Positions 7,673-15,453 of a DNA stretch of 36,571 nucleotides are shown here, piece by piece. A program made the position numbers and the translations under genes. The number at the start of each line of letters is the position of its first letter. The first letter of the stretch is position 1. The notes beneath the pieces are model-generated. The model was not told where the DNA came from and searched no databases. It saw only the letters and a list, made by a program, of their open reading frames with translations. Origin of the DNA: Brevibacillus gelatini. Its GTDB lineage: Bacteria; Bacillota; Bacilli; Brevibacillales; Brevibacillaceae. The DNA lies in the NCBI RefSeq assembly GCF_003710935.1, contig NZ_RHHS01000073.1, positions 1 to 36,571 on the forward strand, in the 5' to 3' direction.

Positions 7673-7699
7673 GATACAGCGTCTGCAGCCAGCACGCCA

Positions 7700-7732
7700 A
7701 AAGATTCCCTCAATCGCAGGGAATCTTTTTTT
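7700..7732 (+). terminator. Intrinsic terminator of lysP
   Basis: AAGATTCCCT pairs with AGGGAATCTT around a 7-nt loop and is followed by a run of T. It ends the lysP transcript. Confidence 0.85.
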
Positions 7733-7865
7733 GTGTCGCAGACAGCGCTGAATGAAAGCAACACCGCAAAAGCCGAAGCATGGAAAAACGACCAGGTAAA
7801 TCAACAGTACGAGTCGTTGCCTTTTGTCGTTCTCACACAGACGACCGTACCCGCGACCGCGACAG

Positions 7866-7893
7866 AAAAGAGGACAGCCCTGCGACTGTCCTC
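7866..7893 (-). terminator. Intrinsic terminator of the aminotransferase operon
   Basis: GAGGACAG (7870-7877) and CTGTCCTC (7886-7893) pair; on the minus strand the stem is followed by TTTTCTG. It sits just after the aminotransferase stop at 7906. The rest of 7733-7865 shows nothing recognisable. Confidence 0.65.
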
Positions 7894-7905
7894 CTCTTGT
7901 TCTGT

Positions 7906-9087
7906 TTACCGCAACCGTTCCATCAAGCGCTCCATCCGTTCCAGCGCCTTTTTCAACTGCTCCATGGACGTTGCATACGAGCAGCGAATGTGTCCTTGCC
8001 CGCTCTCGCCGAACACGTCCCCCGGCACGACCGCCACCTTTTCTTCCATCAGCAGCTTTTCGGCAAACTCGGCAGAGCTAAGTCCTGTCGCCGCCACGGA
8101 AGGGAATGCGTAGAACGCTCCGTCCGGCTCGTGGCATGTAAGCCCGATCTGGCGGAAGCCGTCGACTACGTAGTTGCGGCGCTGGCGGTAGCTCTCGATC
8201 ATCCGCTCCATATCGCCGCGCCCATGGCGCAAAGCTTCGAGCGCCGCCATCTGTGCCATCGTCGGCGCACACAGCATCGTGTACTGGTGAATTTTCAGCA
8301 TGCCAGCCAGGAGGTCAGGCGTCGCACACACGTACCCGAGACGCCAGCCCGTCATGGCAAACGCCTTGGAAAAGCCGGAAATCAAAATCGTCCGCTCCTT
8401 CATCCCCGGCAGAGCCGCGATGCTGTCGTGCATGCGTCCGTAAGTCAACTCGGCGTAAATTTCGTCGGAGATCACCAGGAGGTCGTGCTTTTCGATGATC
8501 GGCAAAAGCGTCTTCCATTCGTCTGCCGTCATCGTACCTCCTGTCGGGTTGTTCGGATAGCAGAAAATGATCGCTTTTGTGCGCTCGGAGATGTTTGCCG
8601 CAAGCTCCTCTGGCGTCAGCTTGAACTGGTTCTCCATCGTCGTTTTCAAAAACTTCGGCACTCCCCCTGCCAGACGAATCACAGGCTCGTAGGAGACGTA
8701 GCACGGCTCGACCACCAGCACCTCGTCGCCCGGATCGAGGATAGCGCGCAGCGCGATGTCAATCGCTTCGCTGGCTCCAACGGTCACGAGAATTTCCGTC
8801 TCGGGATGATAGCTGACCGAAAAGCGCTCTTCCAGATACTTTTGAATCTCCACGCGCAGCGGCAGCATCCCTGCGTTGGAGGTGTACGCAGTGTGCCCGC
8901 GCTCCAGAGAGGAAATCGAAGCCTCGCGCATGCGCCATGGCGTCACGAAATCCGGTTCCCCGACTCCCAACGAGATGACCCCTTCCATCGACGCCGCCAG
9001 GTCGAAAAAGCGGCGAATGCCCGATGGCTTCAAGGATGCGACTGTAGAAGACAAACGATTTTTTTTGACTGTCAGTTGTGTACTCAC
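7906..9087 (-). CDS. alaT: Class I/II PLP-dependent aminotransferase, AlaT (YugH)-like
   Basis: The 393-residue protein has the fold-type I signatures: SLGVGEPDF, YTSNAGMLPLR, NNPTGG, the SDEIYAELTY block with its cofactor-binding Asp/Tyr, the Schiff-base lysine in SGFSKAFAMTGWRLGY, and the C-terminal substrate Arg in IRCSYA. B. subtilis YugH, described as the alanine transaminase AlaT, is paired with the Lrp-type regulator YugG (AlaR) in the same order. The start overlaps the regulator stop by 4 bp (ATGA), so the two are translationally coupled. The alanine-type T-box upstream supports alanine synthesis from pyruvate and glutamate; aspartate or N-acetyl-diaminopimelate specificity cannot be excluded from sequence alone. 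Confidence 0.8.
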   Translation of the reverse strand: MSTQLTVKKNRLSSTVASLKPSGIRRFFDLAASMEGVISLGVGEPDFVTPWRMREASISSLERGHTAYTSNAGMLPLRVEIQKYLEERFSVSYHPETEILVTVGASEAIDIALRAILDPGDEVLVVEPCYVSYEPVIRLAGGVPKFLKTTMENQFKLTPEELAANISERTKAIIFCYPNNPTGGTMTADEWKTLLPIIEKHDLLVISDEIYAELTYGRMHDSIAALPGMKERTILISGFSKAFAMTGWRLGYVCATPDLLAGMLKIHQYTMLCAPTMAQMAALEALRHGRGDMERMIESYRQRRNYVVDGFRQIGLTCHEPDGAFYAFPSVAATGLSSAEFAEKLLMEEKVAVVPGDVFGESGQGHIRCSYATSMEQLKKALERMERLMERLR

Positions 9088-9584
9088 GGCGTAACCACCA
9101 TCCTGCGATCTTCGTCACGATCTTCCAGCTCAATGCCGTCGTGCTTGTAGCGTTTCAAAATAAAGTGCGTGGCTGTCGACACCACAGAGTCGAGCGTCGC
9201 CAGCTTTTGCGATACGAAAGTGGCGACCTCTTTCATCGTCTTTCCTTCGAGAATGATCGACAAATCGTAGCTGGCACCGGACATCAGGTAGACGGCCTTC
9301 ACTTCCGGGAAGCGGCAAATGCGCTGGGCCACCTCATCAAAACCGACGTCGCGCTTGGGTGTCACCTTGACGTCGATCATGGCGTTGACGTACGGATGGT
9401 CTTCCACGCGCTCCCAGTTGACCAGCGCCGGGTATTTCACGATCACCTTCTCGGCTTCCAGCTCCGCAATCGCCTGCTCGATTACCTCAGTCGGCTCTGC
9501 CAGCATTTTGCCGATCTGCTCGGCGCTCATGCGGCTGTCTTCTTCCAACAGGTGCAACAGTTCCCTTTGCTTCAAGCGATCCAT
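9084..9584 (-). CDS. alaR: Lrp/AsnC-family regulator, AlaR (YugG)-like
   Basis: The 166-residue protein has an N-terminal winged HTH (about 1-60; MDRLKQRELLHLLEEDSRMS, QIGKMLAEPTEVIEQAIAEL) and a C-terminal RAM ligand domain (about 70-145; VYLMSGASYDLSIILEGKTM). A GGAG about 9 nt before ATG is the likely ribosome site. It is the first gene of the T-box operon and overlaps the aminotransferase by 4 bp. In B. subtilis the equivalent protein controls the alanine transaminase gene. Amino acid binding by the RAM domain is a family property, not shown here. Confidence 0.8.
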   Translation of the reverse strand: MDRLKQRELLHLLEEDSRMSAEQIGKMLAEPTEVIEQAIAELEAEKVIVKYPALVNWERVEDHPYVNAMIDVKVTPKRDVGFDEVAQRICRFPEVKAVYLMSGASYDLSIILEGKTMKEVATFVSQKLATLDSVVSTATHFILKRYKHDGIELEDRDEDRRMVVTP

Positions 9585-9589
9585 TCCCT

Positions 9590-9926
9590 ACCACTCCATT
9601 CTTTTTCTTTTTGGCAAAAATCAAAAAGCCCCAGCAACCCGACTCATGATCTCATGAATCGGATTGCTGAGGCGAAGGTATCGCGGTACCACTCAGCTTT
9701 TTTGCCTTTCTCGCAAAAGGCAAACTCACGCAGTCTCCAAAGCGAAGACATGCACCCCGTAACGTGGGGAAAAGTCCGCTGCTTTCTACTGAAGGTTCAA
9801 AAGCAGAGCTCCAAGGTGGCTTTCAAAAAGAGTTCGCGGCCGCCCTCCCAGCAATCAGGCAGCTCTCTGGACGTCAAATCTCTTTTCTACTTTCCTTATC
9901 ACAGCCATGTATCGTATGAGTGAATG
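9590..9926 (-). ncRNA. T-box leader, probable alanine specifier (GCU)
   Basis: On the minus strand the leader has the Stem I landmark GGAAAGTAGA, the distal AGAGAGC-type loop, and a specifier region where AGAG/CTCT and AAGG/CCTT helices flank a loop. The first triplet on the 3' side is GCT (9804-9802), then TTTGAA, so alanine is the best reading. The T-box sequence GAGTGGTACCGCG (9697-9682 area) can form the antiterminator. The competing terminator lies at 9626-9673. UCU (Ser) would need a one-codon shift of register. Uncharged tRNA-Ala would allow transcription of the regulator/aminotransferase pair. Confidence 0.8.
9626..9673 (-). terminator. T-box terminator
   Basis: On the minus strand GCCTCAGCAATCCGATTCATGA pairs imperfectly with the following CATGAGTCGGGTTGCTGGGGC and ends in TTTTTG. 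It overlaps the T-box antiterminator sequence on its 5' side, as expected. Confidence 0.8.
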
Positions 9927-9932
9927 TCTCAG

Positions 9933-9961
9933 ATTATAAAAAGGTTTTCGGCCGTTGTCAA
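9933..9961 (-). promoter_or_regulatory. Perfect-consensus SigA promoter for the T-box operon
   Basis: On the minus strand TTGACA (9961-9956), a 17-nt spacer and TATAAT (9938-9933) match the consensus at all twelve positions. The start is expected near 9926, at the 5' end of the T-box leader. Confidence 0.85.
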
Positions 9962-10079
9962 CCGACAACTTATTGGGAGAAAGACCTTTTCGCCCTGCCA
10001 AAAGCAGGATCTCCCCTATCCCCAGCGTTTGAATCTCTCAAATGTCTCTATTTTACTGGAAAATTTTTGCATTTTCGTA

Positions 10080-10108
10080 TTTACATTGTTAAAACGTTAT
10101 CATACCAT
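10080..10108 (+). promoter_or_regulatory. Weak candidate promoter for pncA
   Basis: TTTACA (10080-10085) and TACCAT (10103-10108) are 17 nt apart. The -10 is poor. Nothing else recognisable lies in 9962-10238 apart from this and the pncA ribosome site. Confidence 0.3.
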
Positions 10109-10238
10109 AAAATCAACGTAAACCGACTGCGCTATGCGCTACAGAAAGAAGAGCAGGAGCGTGCGCTGCCTGCAAGCCACACGCACTGCCATGCTTTCCA
10201 AAAAGCACGACCACACTTATTTCAGGAGGTTGATTTCC

Positions 10239-10784
10239 ATGAAAGCCTTGATCGTGATCGACTACACGAATGACTTTGTCGCGGCCGATGGAGCGCTGAC
10301 CTGCAAGGAACCTGGCCAGGTTATCGAAGAGCGCATCGGCGAGCTGATCCGCGATTTTCTCGCAGAAGGCGATTTTGTCGTGATGGCCGTGGACGCCCAC
10401 AAGGAGCAGGACCCGTACCACCCGGAAACCGGCCTGTACCCACCGCACAACATCATCGGCACCGCTGGCCGCAACCTGTACGGCAGCATCCAGGACATTT
10501 ATGAAGAATTTGAGGACACGATTTACTGGATGGACAAAACCCGCTACAGCGCCTTTCAGGGAACAGACCTCGCGCTACAGCTGCGCTCGCGCGGCATCGA
10601 GGAAATTCACCTTGTCGGCGTCTGCACCGACATTTGCGTCCTGCATACAGCAATTGAAGGCTTTTACCAAGGGTTTCGCGTCGTCATTCACGAGGATGCC
10701 GTCGCCAGCTTCAATCCGGTCGGACACGAGTGGGCCTTGAGACATTTTCAAAACCAGCTGGGCATGCCTGTCGTGAAAAAATAA
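10239..10784 (+). CDS. pncA: Nicotinamidase (isochorismatase-like cysteine hydrolase)
   Basis: The 181-residue protein is close to B. subtilis PncA (YueJ): ALIVIDYTNDFVA, the HPETGLYPPHNI metal and loop region, DKTRYSAFQGTDL and GVCTDICVLHTA. The catalytic triad reads Asp8, Lys100 and Cys133; Asp52, His54 and His70 are likely metal ligands. AGGAGG lies 9 nt before ATG 10239, so the longer frame from 10134 is rejected. It converts nicotinamide to nicotinate for NAD salvage. A broken NadD-like sequence follows immediately, consistent with a former NAD salvage cluster. Confidence 0.9.
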   Translation: MKALIVIDYTNDFVAADGALTCKEPGQVIEERIGELIRDFLAEGDFVVMAVDAHKEQDPYHPETGLYPPHNIIGTAGRNLYGSIQDIYEEFEDTIYWMDKTRYSAFQGTDLALQLRSRGIEEIHLVGVCTDICVLHTAIEGFYQGFRVVIHEDAVASFNPVGHEWALRHFQNQLGMPVVKK

Positions 10785-10786
10785 GC

Positions 10787-10985
10787 TCTGGAAGACACGA
10801 CAAGTATAGAGCTGGACGCGCTGCCTCCGCCTGCCGACCTGGTCGCGGAAGACCCGCTGTTGCGCAAGGCATCAACATGGGCATCAGCTCGACGTACATC
10901 CGCGATGAAATCCGCAAAGGGGCGATCCAAGCTTCCTGCTGCCGGGGTGCTTCAGAGCTTTTTGTGTGCGCTCTTATTCAAGCGC
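10787..10985 (+). pseudogene. Frameshifted relic of a NadD-like nucleotidyltransferase
   Basis: No open gene spans this gap, but three reading-frame pieces join in order: IELDALPPPADLVAEDPLLR in one frame, NMGISSTYIRDEIRKGAIQA in the next, and LPAAGVLQSFLCALL in a third. The ISSTxIR motif followed by a hydrophobic LxP..V block is the C-terminal signature of nicotinate-nucleotide adenylyltransferase (NadD). At least two frameshifts and loss of the N-terminal (H/T)xGH region make it non-functional. It lies directly after pncA, which acts two steps earlier in the same pathway. Confidence 0.5.
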
Positions 10986-11000
10986 TTGCCGCGATTGGCA

Positions 11001-13130
11001 TTACGCCAATTCCTTGCGCAAATAACGGTCAAAGTCATCGGTAGCCAACGGACGGCTGAACAAATAGCCCTGTCCGAGATCGCAGCCATTTTCCTGCAAG
11101 GCCGCCACCTGATCGTCCAGCTCGATGCCTTCTGCAATCACGTTCATGTTCAGGCTTTGCGCAATCGTCACGATCGCTTTGACAATCGCCTGACTTTCCT
11201 GGTTATAGTGAATATCCCGGATAAAGGACGCGTCAATCTTGATCGTGTCTACCGGCAAGCTTTTAATATAGCTGAACGAGCTGTAGCCTGTTCCAAAGTC
11301 GTCGATGGAAATGTGAATGCCGATGTCGCGAATTTGCTGCAAAACAGTCGTGGCTTCTTCCAGCTTCATAAAAATGCTCTCCGTAATTTCCAGCTCCAGC
11401 TTCTCCGCAGGCAGCCCGGTTTCCTGTAAAATATTTTTTATCATATCCACGAAGTCTTTCTGATAGATTTGCTTCCCGGACAGATTGACGGACACCTTCA
11501 GCGAGTAGCCCTGATCGTGCCACATTTTATTTTGCCGACACGCCTGGCGGAGAATCCATTCCCCCAGACTGAGAATCATTCCGGTGTCTTCGGCGATCGG
11601 AATGAACCGATTCGGCGAAATCACGCCAAGCTCCGGATGAACCCAGCGGACGAGCGCTTCCATCCCGGTCAGCGTCCCTGACACGATATCGATTTTGGGC
11701 TGGTAGTAAATTTGGAACTGCTCCTGCTCAATCGCCTTGCGCAACTCATTTTCCATCAGGATGCGCTCAAGCGACTTCGCCTCCATCGTCGGATCAAAAA
11801 ATTCATACCCGTTTTTGCCGTGCGATTTGACCGTGTACAGTGCTGTGTCGGCCCGCTTGAGCAAATCCTCGGCATTATCGCCATCCTGCGGGAACAAAGC
11901 GATCCCGATGCTGCACGACACGTTGAAGGAATGCCCGTGAAACTCAAACGGCGCCTGCAGCGCATTCATGATCTGGTCGGCCAACACCGCCGCTTCCTCC
12001 CGATCGTTCAACTGGCTGAACAACACCGTAAATTCATCTCCGCCAAGCCTCGCCACGACATCGCCGGGTCTCAGACACTGCCGCAAACGGTTGGACACTT
12101 CCACCAGCAGCAAATCCCCCACATCATGACCGAAAGAATCGTTGACGTCCTTGAAGCGGTCAAGATCGAGAAACAGTACGGCCAGATTGGACTGGAACCG
12201 CTTGGCATGCATGATTTCCCTGCTCAGATGCTGAACGTACATGCGCCGGTTCGGCAAGTCTGTCAGGGGGTCGTGATAAGCCAGATGGTGAATCAATTCC
12301 TCCGACTGTTTCCGATCCGTGATGTCGCGCGTGACGAGCAACAGCTTGCTCACGTTCCCCTCTTCATCCAGAATCGGGTTGATTTTGCTCTCCGTCCAGA
12401 TCGTCTTCGCCTTGCGCGTCTGGAGACGACATTCCACCGTGTACTCTTTTCGCGTCGAATACGTATGCTGAATCGCATAGGCCAAAATGTCCCTGTCGCT
12501 CTCCACAATCCACTCGAACAGGTTGTGAAAGCGTTCATCCGGCATGTCGTGCCCGAACACAGCCTTGTGCGCCGGAGACAAGTACAAAAAATCTCCCTCG
12601 ACATTAATCATGCTGATGATGTCTGATGTATTTTCCGCGATCAGCCGGTACAATTCCTCGCTCTTTCTGACTTCTTCCTCCATCTGCTTGCGCGCCGTAA
12701 TGTCGTTGCGAATCGAAACGTACTGATAGATTTTCCCTTCTGCATTGACAAGGGGGACAATCGTCGTGTCCACCCAGTACAGACTGCCGTCTTTCGCCTG
12801 ATTGCGGATTTCTCCCCGCCACACTTTTCCCGAGCCGATGCATTTCCACATTTGCTTGAAAAACGATTTGGGATGGTACCCGGAGTTAAGCAGGCGATGA
12901 TCCTGCCCGAGCAGCTCGCTGCGTCTGTATTTGGATATTCGGCAAAATTGCTCGTTCGCCCGCAGGATGATTCCGCGGTGATCGGTAATGGCGAGAATCG
13001 TCGACTGGTCGAGCGCATACTTGACATCAGCCAGCTCCCGCAAGACGGCCTTTAACTCCCCGTCCTTTTCCTGCAGCAGTTCTTCCCACTCTTCTTGCGT
13101 CAAAACTTCCATCAGTTTGTTTCTCATCAT
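11001..13130 (-). CDS. PAS-PAS-GGDEF-EAL cyclic di-GMP enzyme
   Basis: The 709-residue soluble protein has a short N-terminal coiled coil, two PAS/PAC domains (about 40-155 and 165-280; ITDHRGIILRANEQF, YVSIRNDITARKQ, LLVTRDITDRKQS), a GGDEF domain (about 285-445; intact RLGGDEF) and an EAL domain (about 455-705; EALVRWVHPE, DDFGTGYSS, AEGIELDDQ). An RxxD inhibitory site (RPGD) lies five residues before GGDEF. Both catalytic domains keep their key residues, so it may make and break c-di-GMP under PAS control. It is a single-gene unit. The two c-di-GMP riboswitches further right are possible distant targets of the same second messenger. Confidence 0.9.
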   Translation of the reverse strand: MMRNKLMEVLTQEEWEELLQEKDGELKAVLRELADVKYALDQSTILAITDHRGIILRANEQFCRISKYRRSELLGQDHRLLNSGYHPKSFFKQMWKCIGSGKVWRGEIRNQAKDGSLYWVDTTIVPLVNAEGKIYQYVSIRNDITARKQMEEEVRKSEELYRLIAENTSDIISMINVEGDFLYLSPAHKAVFGHDMPDERFHNLFEWIVESDRDILAYAIQHTYSTRKEYTVECRLQTRKAKTIWTESKINPILDEEGNVSKLLLVTRDITDRKQSEELIHHLAYHDPLTDLPNRRMYVQHLSREIMHAKRFQSNLAVLFLDLDRFKDVNDSFGHDVGDLLLVEVSNRLRQCLRPGDVVARLGGDEFTVLFSQLNDREEAAVLADQIMNALQAPFEFHGHSFNVSCSIGIALFPQDGDNAEDLLKRADTALYTVKSHGKNGYEFFDPTMEAKSLERILMENELRKAIEQEQFQIYYQPKIDIVSGTLTGMEALVRWVHPELGVISPNRFIPIAEDTGMILSLGEWILRQACRQNKMWHDQGYSLKVSVNLSGKQIYQKDFVDMIKNILQETGLPAEKLELEITESIFMKLEEATTVLQQIRDIGIHISIDDFGTGYSSFSYIKSLPVDTIKIDASFIRDIHYNQESQAIVKAIVTIAQSLNMNVIAEGIELDDQVAALQENGCDLGQGYLFSRPLATDDFDRYLRKELA

Positions 13131-13351
13131 CTATCACCCGTTTGCGCTCATGCGGCAGGCACGGCGCCGATAAATTTCAAAAATGTGCAGATCGTTCAAA
13201 AAAAATGACCCTCATGCCAAGGATCGCATTATGTTACAACAAGTTTGCTTTATTTTACCATGTACGGCCCGTCTGTCAGAAGCGACAGTTTTGCAAACTT
13301 CTTGCGCGGTGGAAAAAGTTCGCTGCCGGGCAAGCAGGAGCAAAGGCGCAA

Positions 13352-13385
13352 AAAAAGAACCCGTGCAGGTGCCAGGTTCTTTTTC
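13352..13385 (-). terminator. Bidirectional intrinsic terminator
   Basis: AAGAACC (13355-13361) and GGTTCTT (13375-13381) pair; the stem is flanked by A-runs and T-runs on both sides, so it can work on both strands. It ends the methyltransferase transcript. The remaining gap 13131-13351 holds nothing else I recognise. Confidence 0.75.
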
Positions 13386-13395
13386 CATTGCCAGA

Positions 13396-14298
13396 TTACC
13401 AAGTGAGAAACAGCCTGTCGTGCACATCTTCATTGACCATTTCTTCGCCGACTCTTTGCAGACGGTTTATCATGGAAATCCCGCAATTTATCACGATACT
13501 TCTCGCAAACAAGCCATCCGGCGGCTTCACACCGATGTCTTCGGATTTCGATTTTTTCTGGCCATTAATGGAGAGCATTACCTTTGCCCCTCTTTGCTTG
13601 CAGGCGTATATCGCTTCCCATAAGTCTTCGATCTTGAACGTTTGCGAACCGTACAAAATGCTTTGGCTGTGCGTGTACGGCGGGTCACAATAAACCAGGT
13701 CGCCTTCGTCCGCCAATTCCATCACTTCTCGAAAATCTTTATGCAGGAACGTAACTTCTTTTACCAACTGGTGCCAAATCTCTACGCGCCTGGCAAACGC
13801 CTCTGGCGGAATCGGCTTGTGCGGCCCGATTGGTGTGCTCATATAGCCATCGCTTTTGCGAAAGCGGACGACACCCGAGTAGCACGTCCTGGTCAATACG
13901 GCAAAGTCAAGGGCATTGAAAGTTCGATTAAACCGTTCCCTGATTTCCAAATACTTTTGTTCCCTGTTCGCGTTAAAATCTTTTATACAAGTCTCGTAAT
14001 GACGGATCAATGTGTCCGGATCATTTTTGACATACTCAAAAATACCGATCAGAAAAGGAAGAATATCCCCGCCAATCGCCTGATTGTATCGGGGAAACAG
14101 GCTGTTTTGCTTTTCCGCTGCCAGCTTTCCCAATACGGCGCCGCTTCCGAGAAAAGGCTCTATGTACGTGTCAATTTTTTCAGGCATATAGGAAACGATC
14201 TCTTCTGCAAAACGGTGTTTATTCCCGACCCATTTCAGCAACTGCGGGACATCCGCTATTTTCGTTTCCAGCTTGTCCTGCACTTTTCGACTCATCAT
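13396..14298 (-). CDS. Dam-type DNA adenine methyltransferase (D12 class)
   Basis: The 300-residue protein has the alpha-class N6-adenine methyltransferase layout: LLKWVGNKHRFAEEIVSYMP (motif X), YIEPFLGSGAVLGKL (SAM-binding motif I), GGDILPFLI (motif II) and DLVYCDPPYTHSQ (catalytic motif IV, DPPY). AGGAGG lies 6 nt before ATG 14298, so the longer frame from 14334 is rejected. It faces, 38 bp away, a small gene with a PD-(D/E)xK-like pattern, so it is read as the protective half of a type II restriction-modification system. The recognition site cannot be told from sequence. Confidence 0.85.
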   Translation of the reverse strand: MMSRKVQDKLETKIADVPQLLKWVGNKHRFAEEIVSYMPEKIDTYIEPFLGSGAVLGKLAAEKQNSLFPRYNQAIGGDILPFLIGIFEYVKNDPDTLIRHYETCIKDFNANREQKYLEIRERFNRTFNALDFAVLTRTCYSGVVRFRKSDGYMSTPIGPHKPIPPEAFARRVEIWHQLVKEVTFLHKDFREVMELADEGDLVYCDPPYTHSQSILYGSQTFKIEDLWEAIYACKQRGAKVMLSINGQKKSKSEDIGVKPPDGLFARSIVINCGISMINRLQRVGEEMVNEDVHDRLFLTW

Positions 14299-14336
14299 GA
14301 AAAACCTCCTGACAACCATGCCCCATTTTAGCATGA

Positions 14337-14864
14337 ATGGAGAGCTTTACAGGCATTTTCAATATGTTGACGGAACACACGCTTCGCACATATGCCAACC
14401 AGAACGGATTGCAGTATGGACGGGATGTCAAATTTGACGATAACCCGCTAAGCTTGTCCTACATCACAGACGAGCTGGGCAGGCTGCAAGGCATTTTGTC
14501 CAGACGCTTTGACGGAGCCTACCCAAGTACGGAAAATCCGCTCGCGATCTGGGAAATAAAAGAATACTACTATACCACCACGTTTGGCAGCAGAATCGCG
14601 GACGGCGTGTATGAGACACAACTGGACGGCTTTGAGATCAACGCCATTTCGACAGAAACAAAAAAGAAAATCCGGCACATTTATTTTATTGATGACTACA
14701 ACACCTGGTGGAATATGGGAAAATCTTATCTGTGCCGCATCATCGACATGCTGCACGTCGGTCACGTAGACGAAGTCATCTTCGGCAAGGAAGTTTTTGA
14801 GCGCTGGCCGATCGTGCTGCATGAATTGCTTAACGATCAGGAAGTATCCGTACAGAGCAGGTAG
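14337..14864 (+). CDS. Putative short type II restriction endonuclease
   Basis: The 175-residue product has a PD-(D/E)xK-like core: RRFDGAYP supplies Asp59 and AIWEIKEYYY supplies Glu73 and Lys75, followed by TFGSRIADGVYETQLDGFE. It faces the Dam-type methyltransferase across 38 bp, the usual arrangement for a type II system. The start is uncertain: ATG 14337 directly follows an in-frame TGA and has no good ribosome site, and ATG 14364 is also weak. It may be an N-terminally shortened gene. The family assignment rests on the catalytic pattern and on context; I cannot name a known enzyme. Confidence 0.55.
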   Translation: MESFTGIFNMLTEHTLRTYANQNGLQYGRDVKFDDNPLSLSYITDELGRLQGILSRRFDGAYPSTENPLAIWEIKEYYYTTTFGSRIADGVYETQLDGFEINAISTETKKKIRHIYFIDDYNTWWNMGKSYLCRIIDMLHVGHVDEVIFGKEVFERWPIVLHELLNDQEVSVQSR

Positions 14865-14933
14865 ACTGGTTGCTAATTTCCTCTGCCAGCCTGGGCTTGT
14901 CCACACTGCTGCAGCTGCCTGCTTGCAAAAACG

Positions 14934-15188
14934 CTATATCCGCTTCCGCCCCCTCGTCCGTCCGGGCCGTTTTCTGCACATGGGACATCTGGAGCACTTG
15001 AGGCCCCCGATGTCCCATGTGTTCGTCTCGCTTCGCTCGGTGACGACATTCACGACGTTGCCGCTGTTGTCGCTCCCCGCACCGGAAAAGGTTTTGCTTG
15101 CGCTCTTCGGAGAGTTGTTGAGCGTGTTGCCAAATTGGACGGTACCCGAATTGTTCACAATGTGTACGTTTCCCACAAAGGTCGGCAA
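14934..15188 (-). CDS. GerPA/GerPF-type spore germination protein with an odd C-terminus
   Basis: The first 60 residues (MPTFVGNVHIVNNSGTVQFG, SPKSASKTFSGAGSDNSGNV, ERSETNTWD) match the small GerPA/GerPF family, whose proteins help germinants pass the spore coat. The start is TTG 15188 with GGAGG 7 nt upstream. The usual protein ends near the TNT(Y/W)D motif. Here a 25-residue Cys/Arg-rich tail (CSRCPMCRKRPGRTRGRKRI) follows, encoded across a 13-bp inverted repeat, so the original end has probably been replaced. It stands alone and not in the six-gene gerP operon. Confidence 0.7.
   Translation of the reverse strand: MPTFVGNVHIVNNSGTVQFGNTLNNSPKSASKTFSGAGSDNSGNVVNVVTERSETNTWDIGGLKCSRCPMCRKRPGRTRGRKRI
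14977..15021. repeat. Perfect 13-bp inverted repeat in the 3' end of the gerP-like gene
   Basis: CACATGGGACATC (14977-14989) and GATGTCCCATGTG (15009-15021) are separated by 19 bp. No T-run follows on either strand, so it is not a standard terminator, although in mRNA it would form a stable hairpin inside the coding region. Confidence 0.7.
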
Positions 15189-15232
15189 ACCTTTTCCTCC
15201 TTCCTGCGTTCGTCGTGGAATCCTTATACAGT

Positions 15233-15388
15233 ATGTGCGGCGAGACGCGCCTGATTGTACGTTGGTTGAGTGTGCTGCAAAAAAAGTATCCCGGATGGCA
15301 GACGTCGCAGGGAAAACGGCTGTGGTGCAGCTCTACCCGCGATTCTCCAGGCTCATTTTATGGGCGGTGTGCTATTTTTATATGCTGA
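15233..15388 (+). other. Gap before the KTSC gene with an unsupported 51-codon frame
   Basis: The 265-bp gap 15189-15453 holds the upstream region of the gerP-like gene and a 51-codon frame from ATG 15233 (MCGETRLIVRWLSVLQKKYP). The frame lacks a convincing ribosome site and resembles nothing I know. It is listed so that the gap is described, not as a supported gene. Confidence 0.15.
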
Positions 15389-15453
15389 ATGCTAGTTTTT
15401 GAGTAAAATAAAAGCCTTGGAGAAATCGAAAACAAAAAGGAGTTTGCCGCGAA

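Noticed and set aside
6551..7804. A 417-codon minus-strand frame
   Set aside because: It is antisense to lysP and runs across the lysP terminator; composition is that of a shadow frame.
7780..9150. A 456-codon plus-strand frame
   Set aside because: It is antisense to the aminotransferase gene, which has clear family motifs.
11712..12626. A 304-codon plus-strand frame
   Set aside because: It is antisense to the GGDEF domain of the PAS-PAS-GGDEF-EAL gene.
14977..15021. Intrinsic terminator at the 13-bp inverted repeat
   Set aside because: Neither strand has a T-run after the stem, and the repeat lies inside an open frame.
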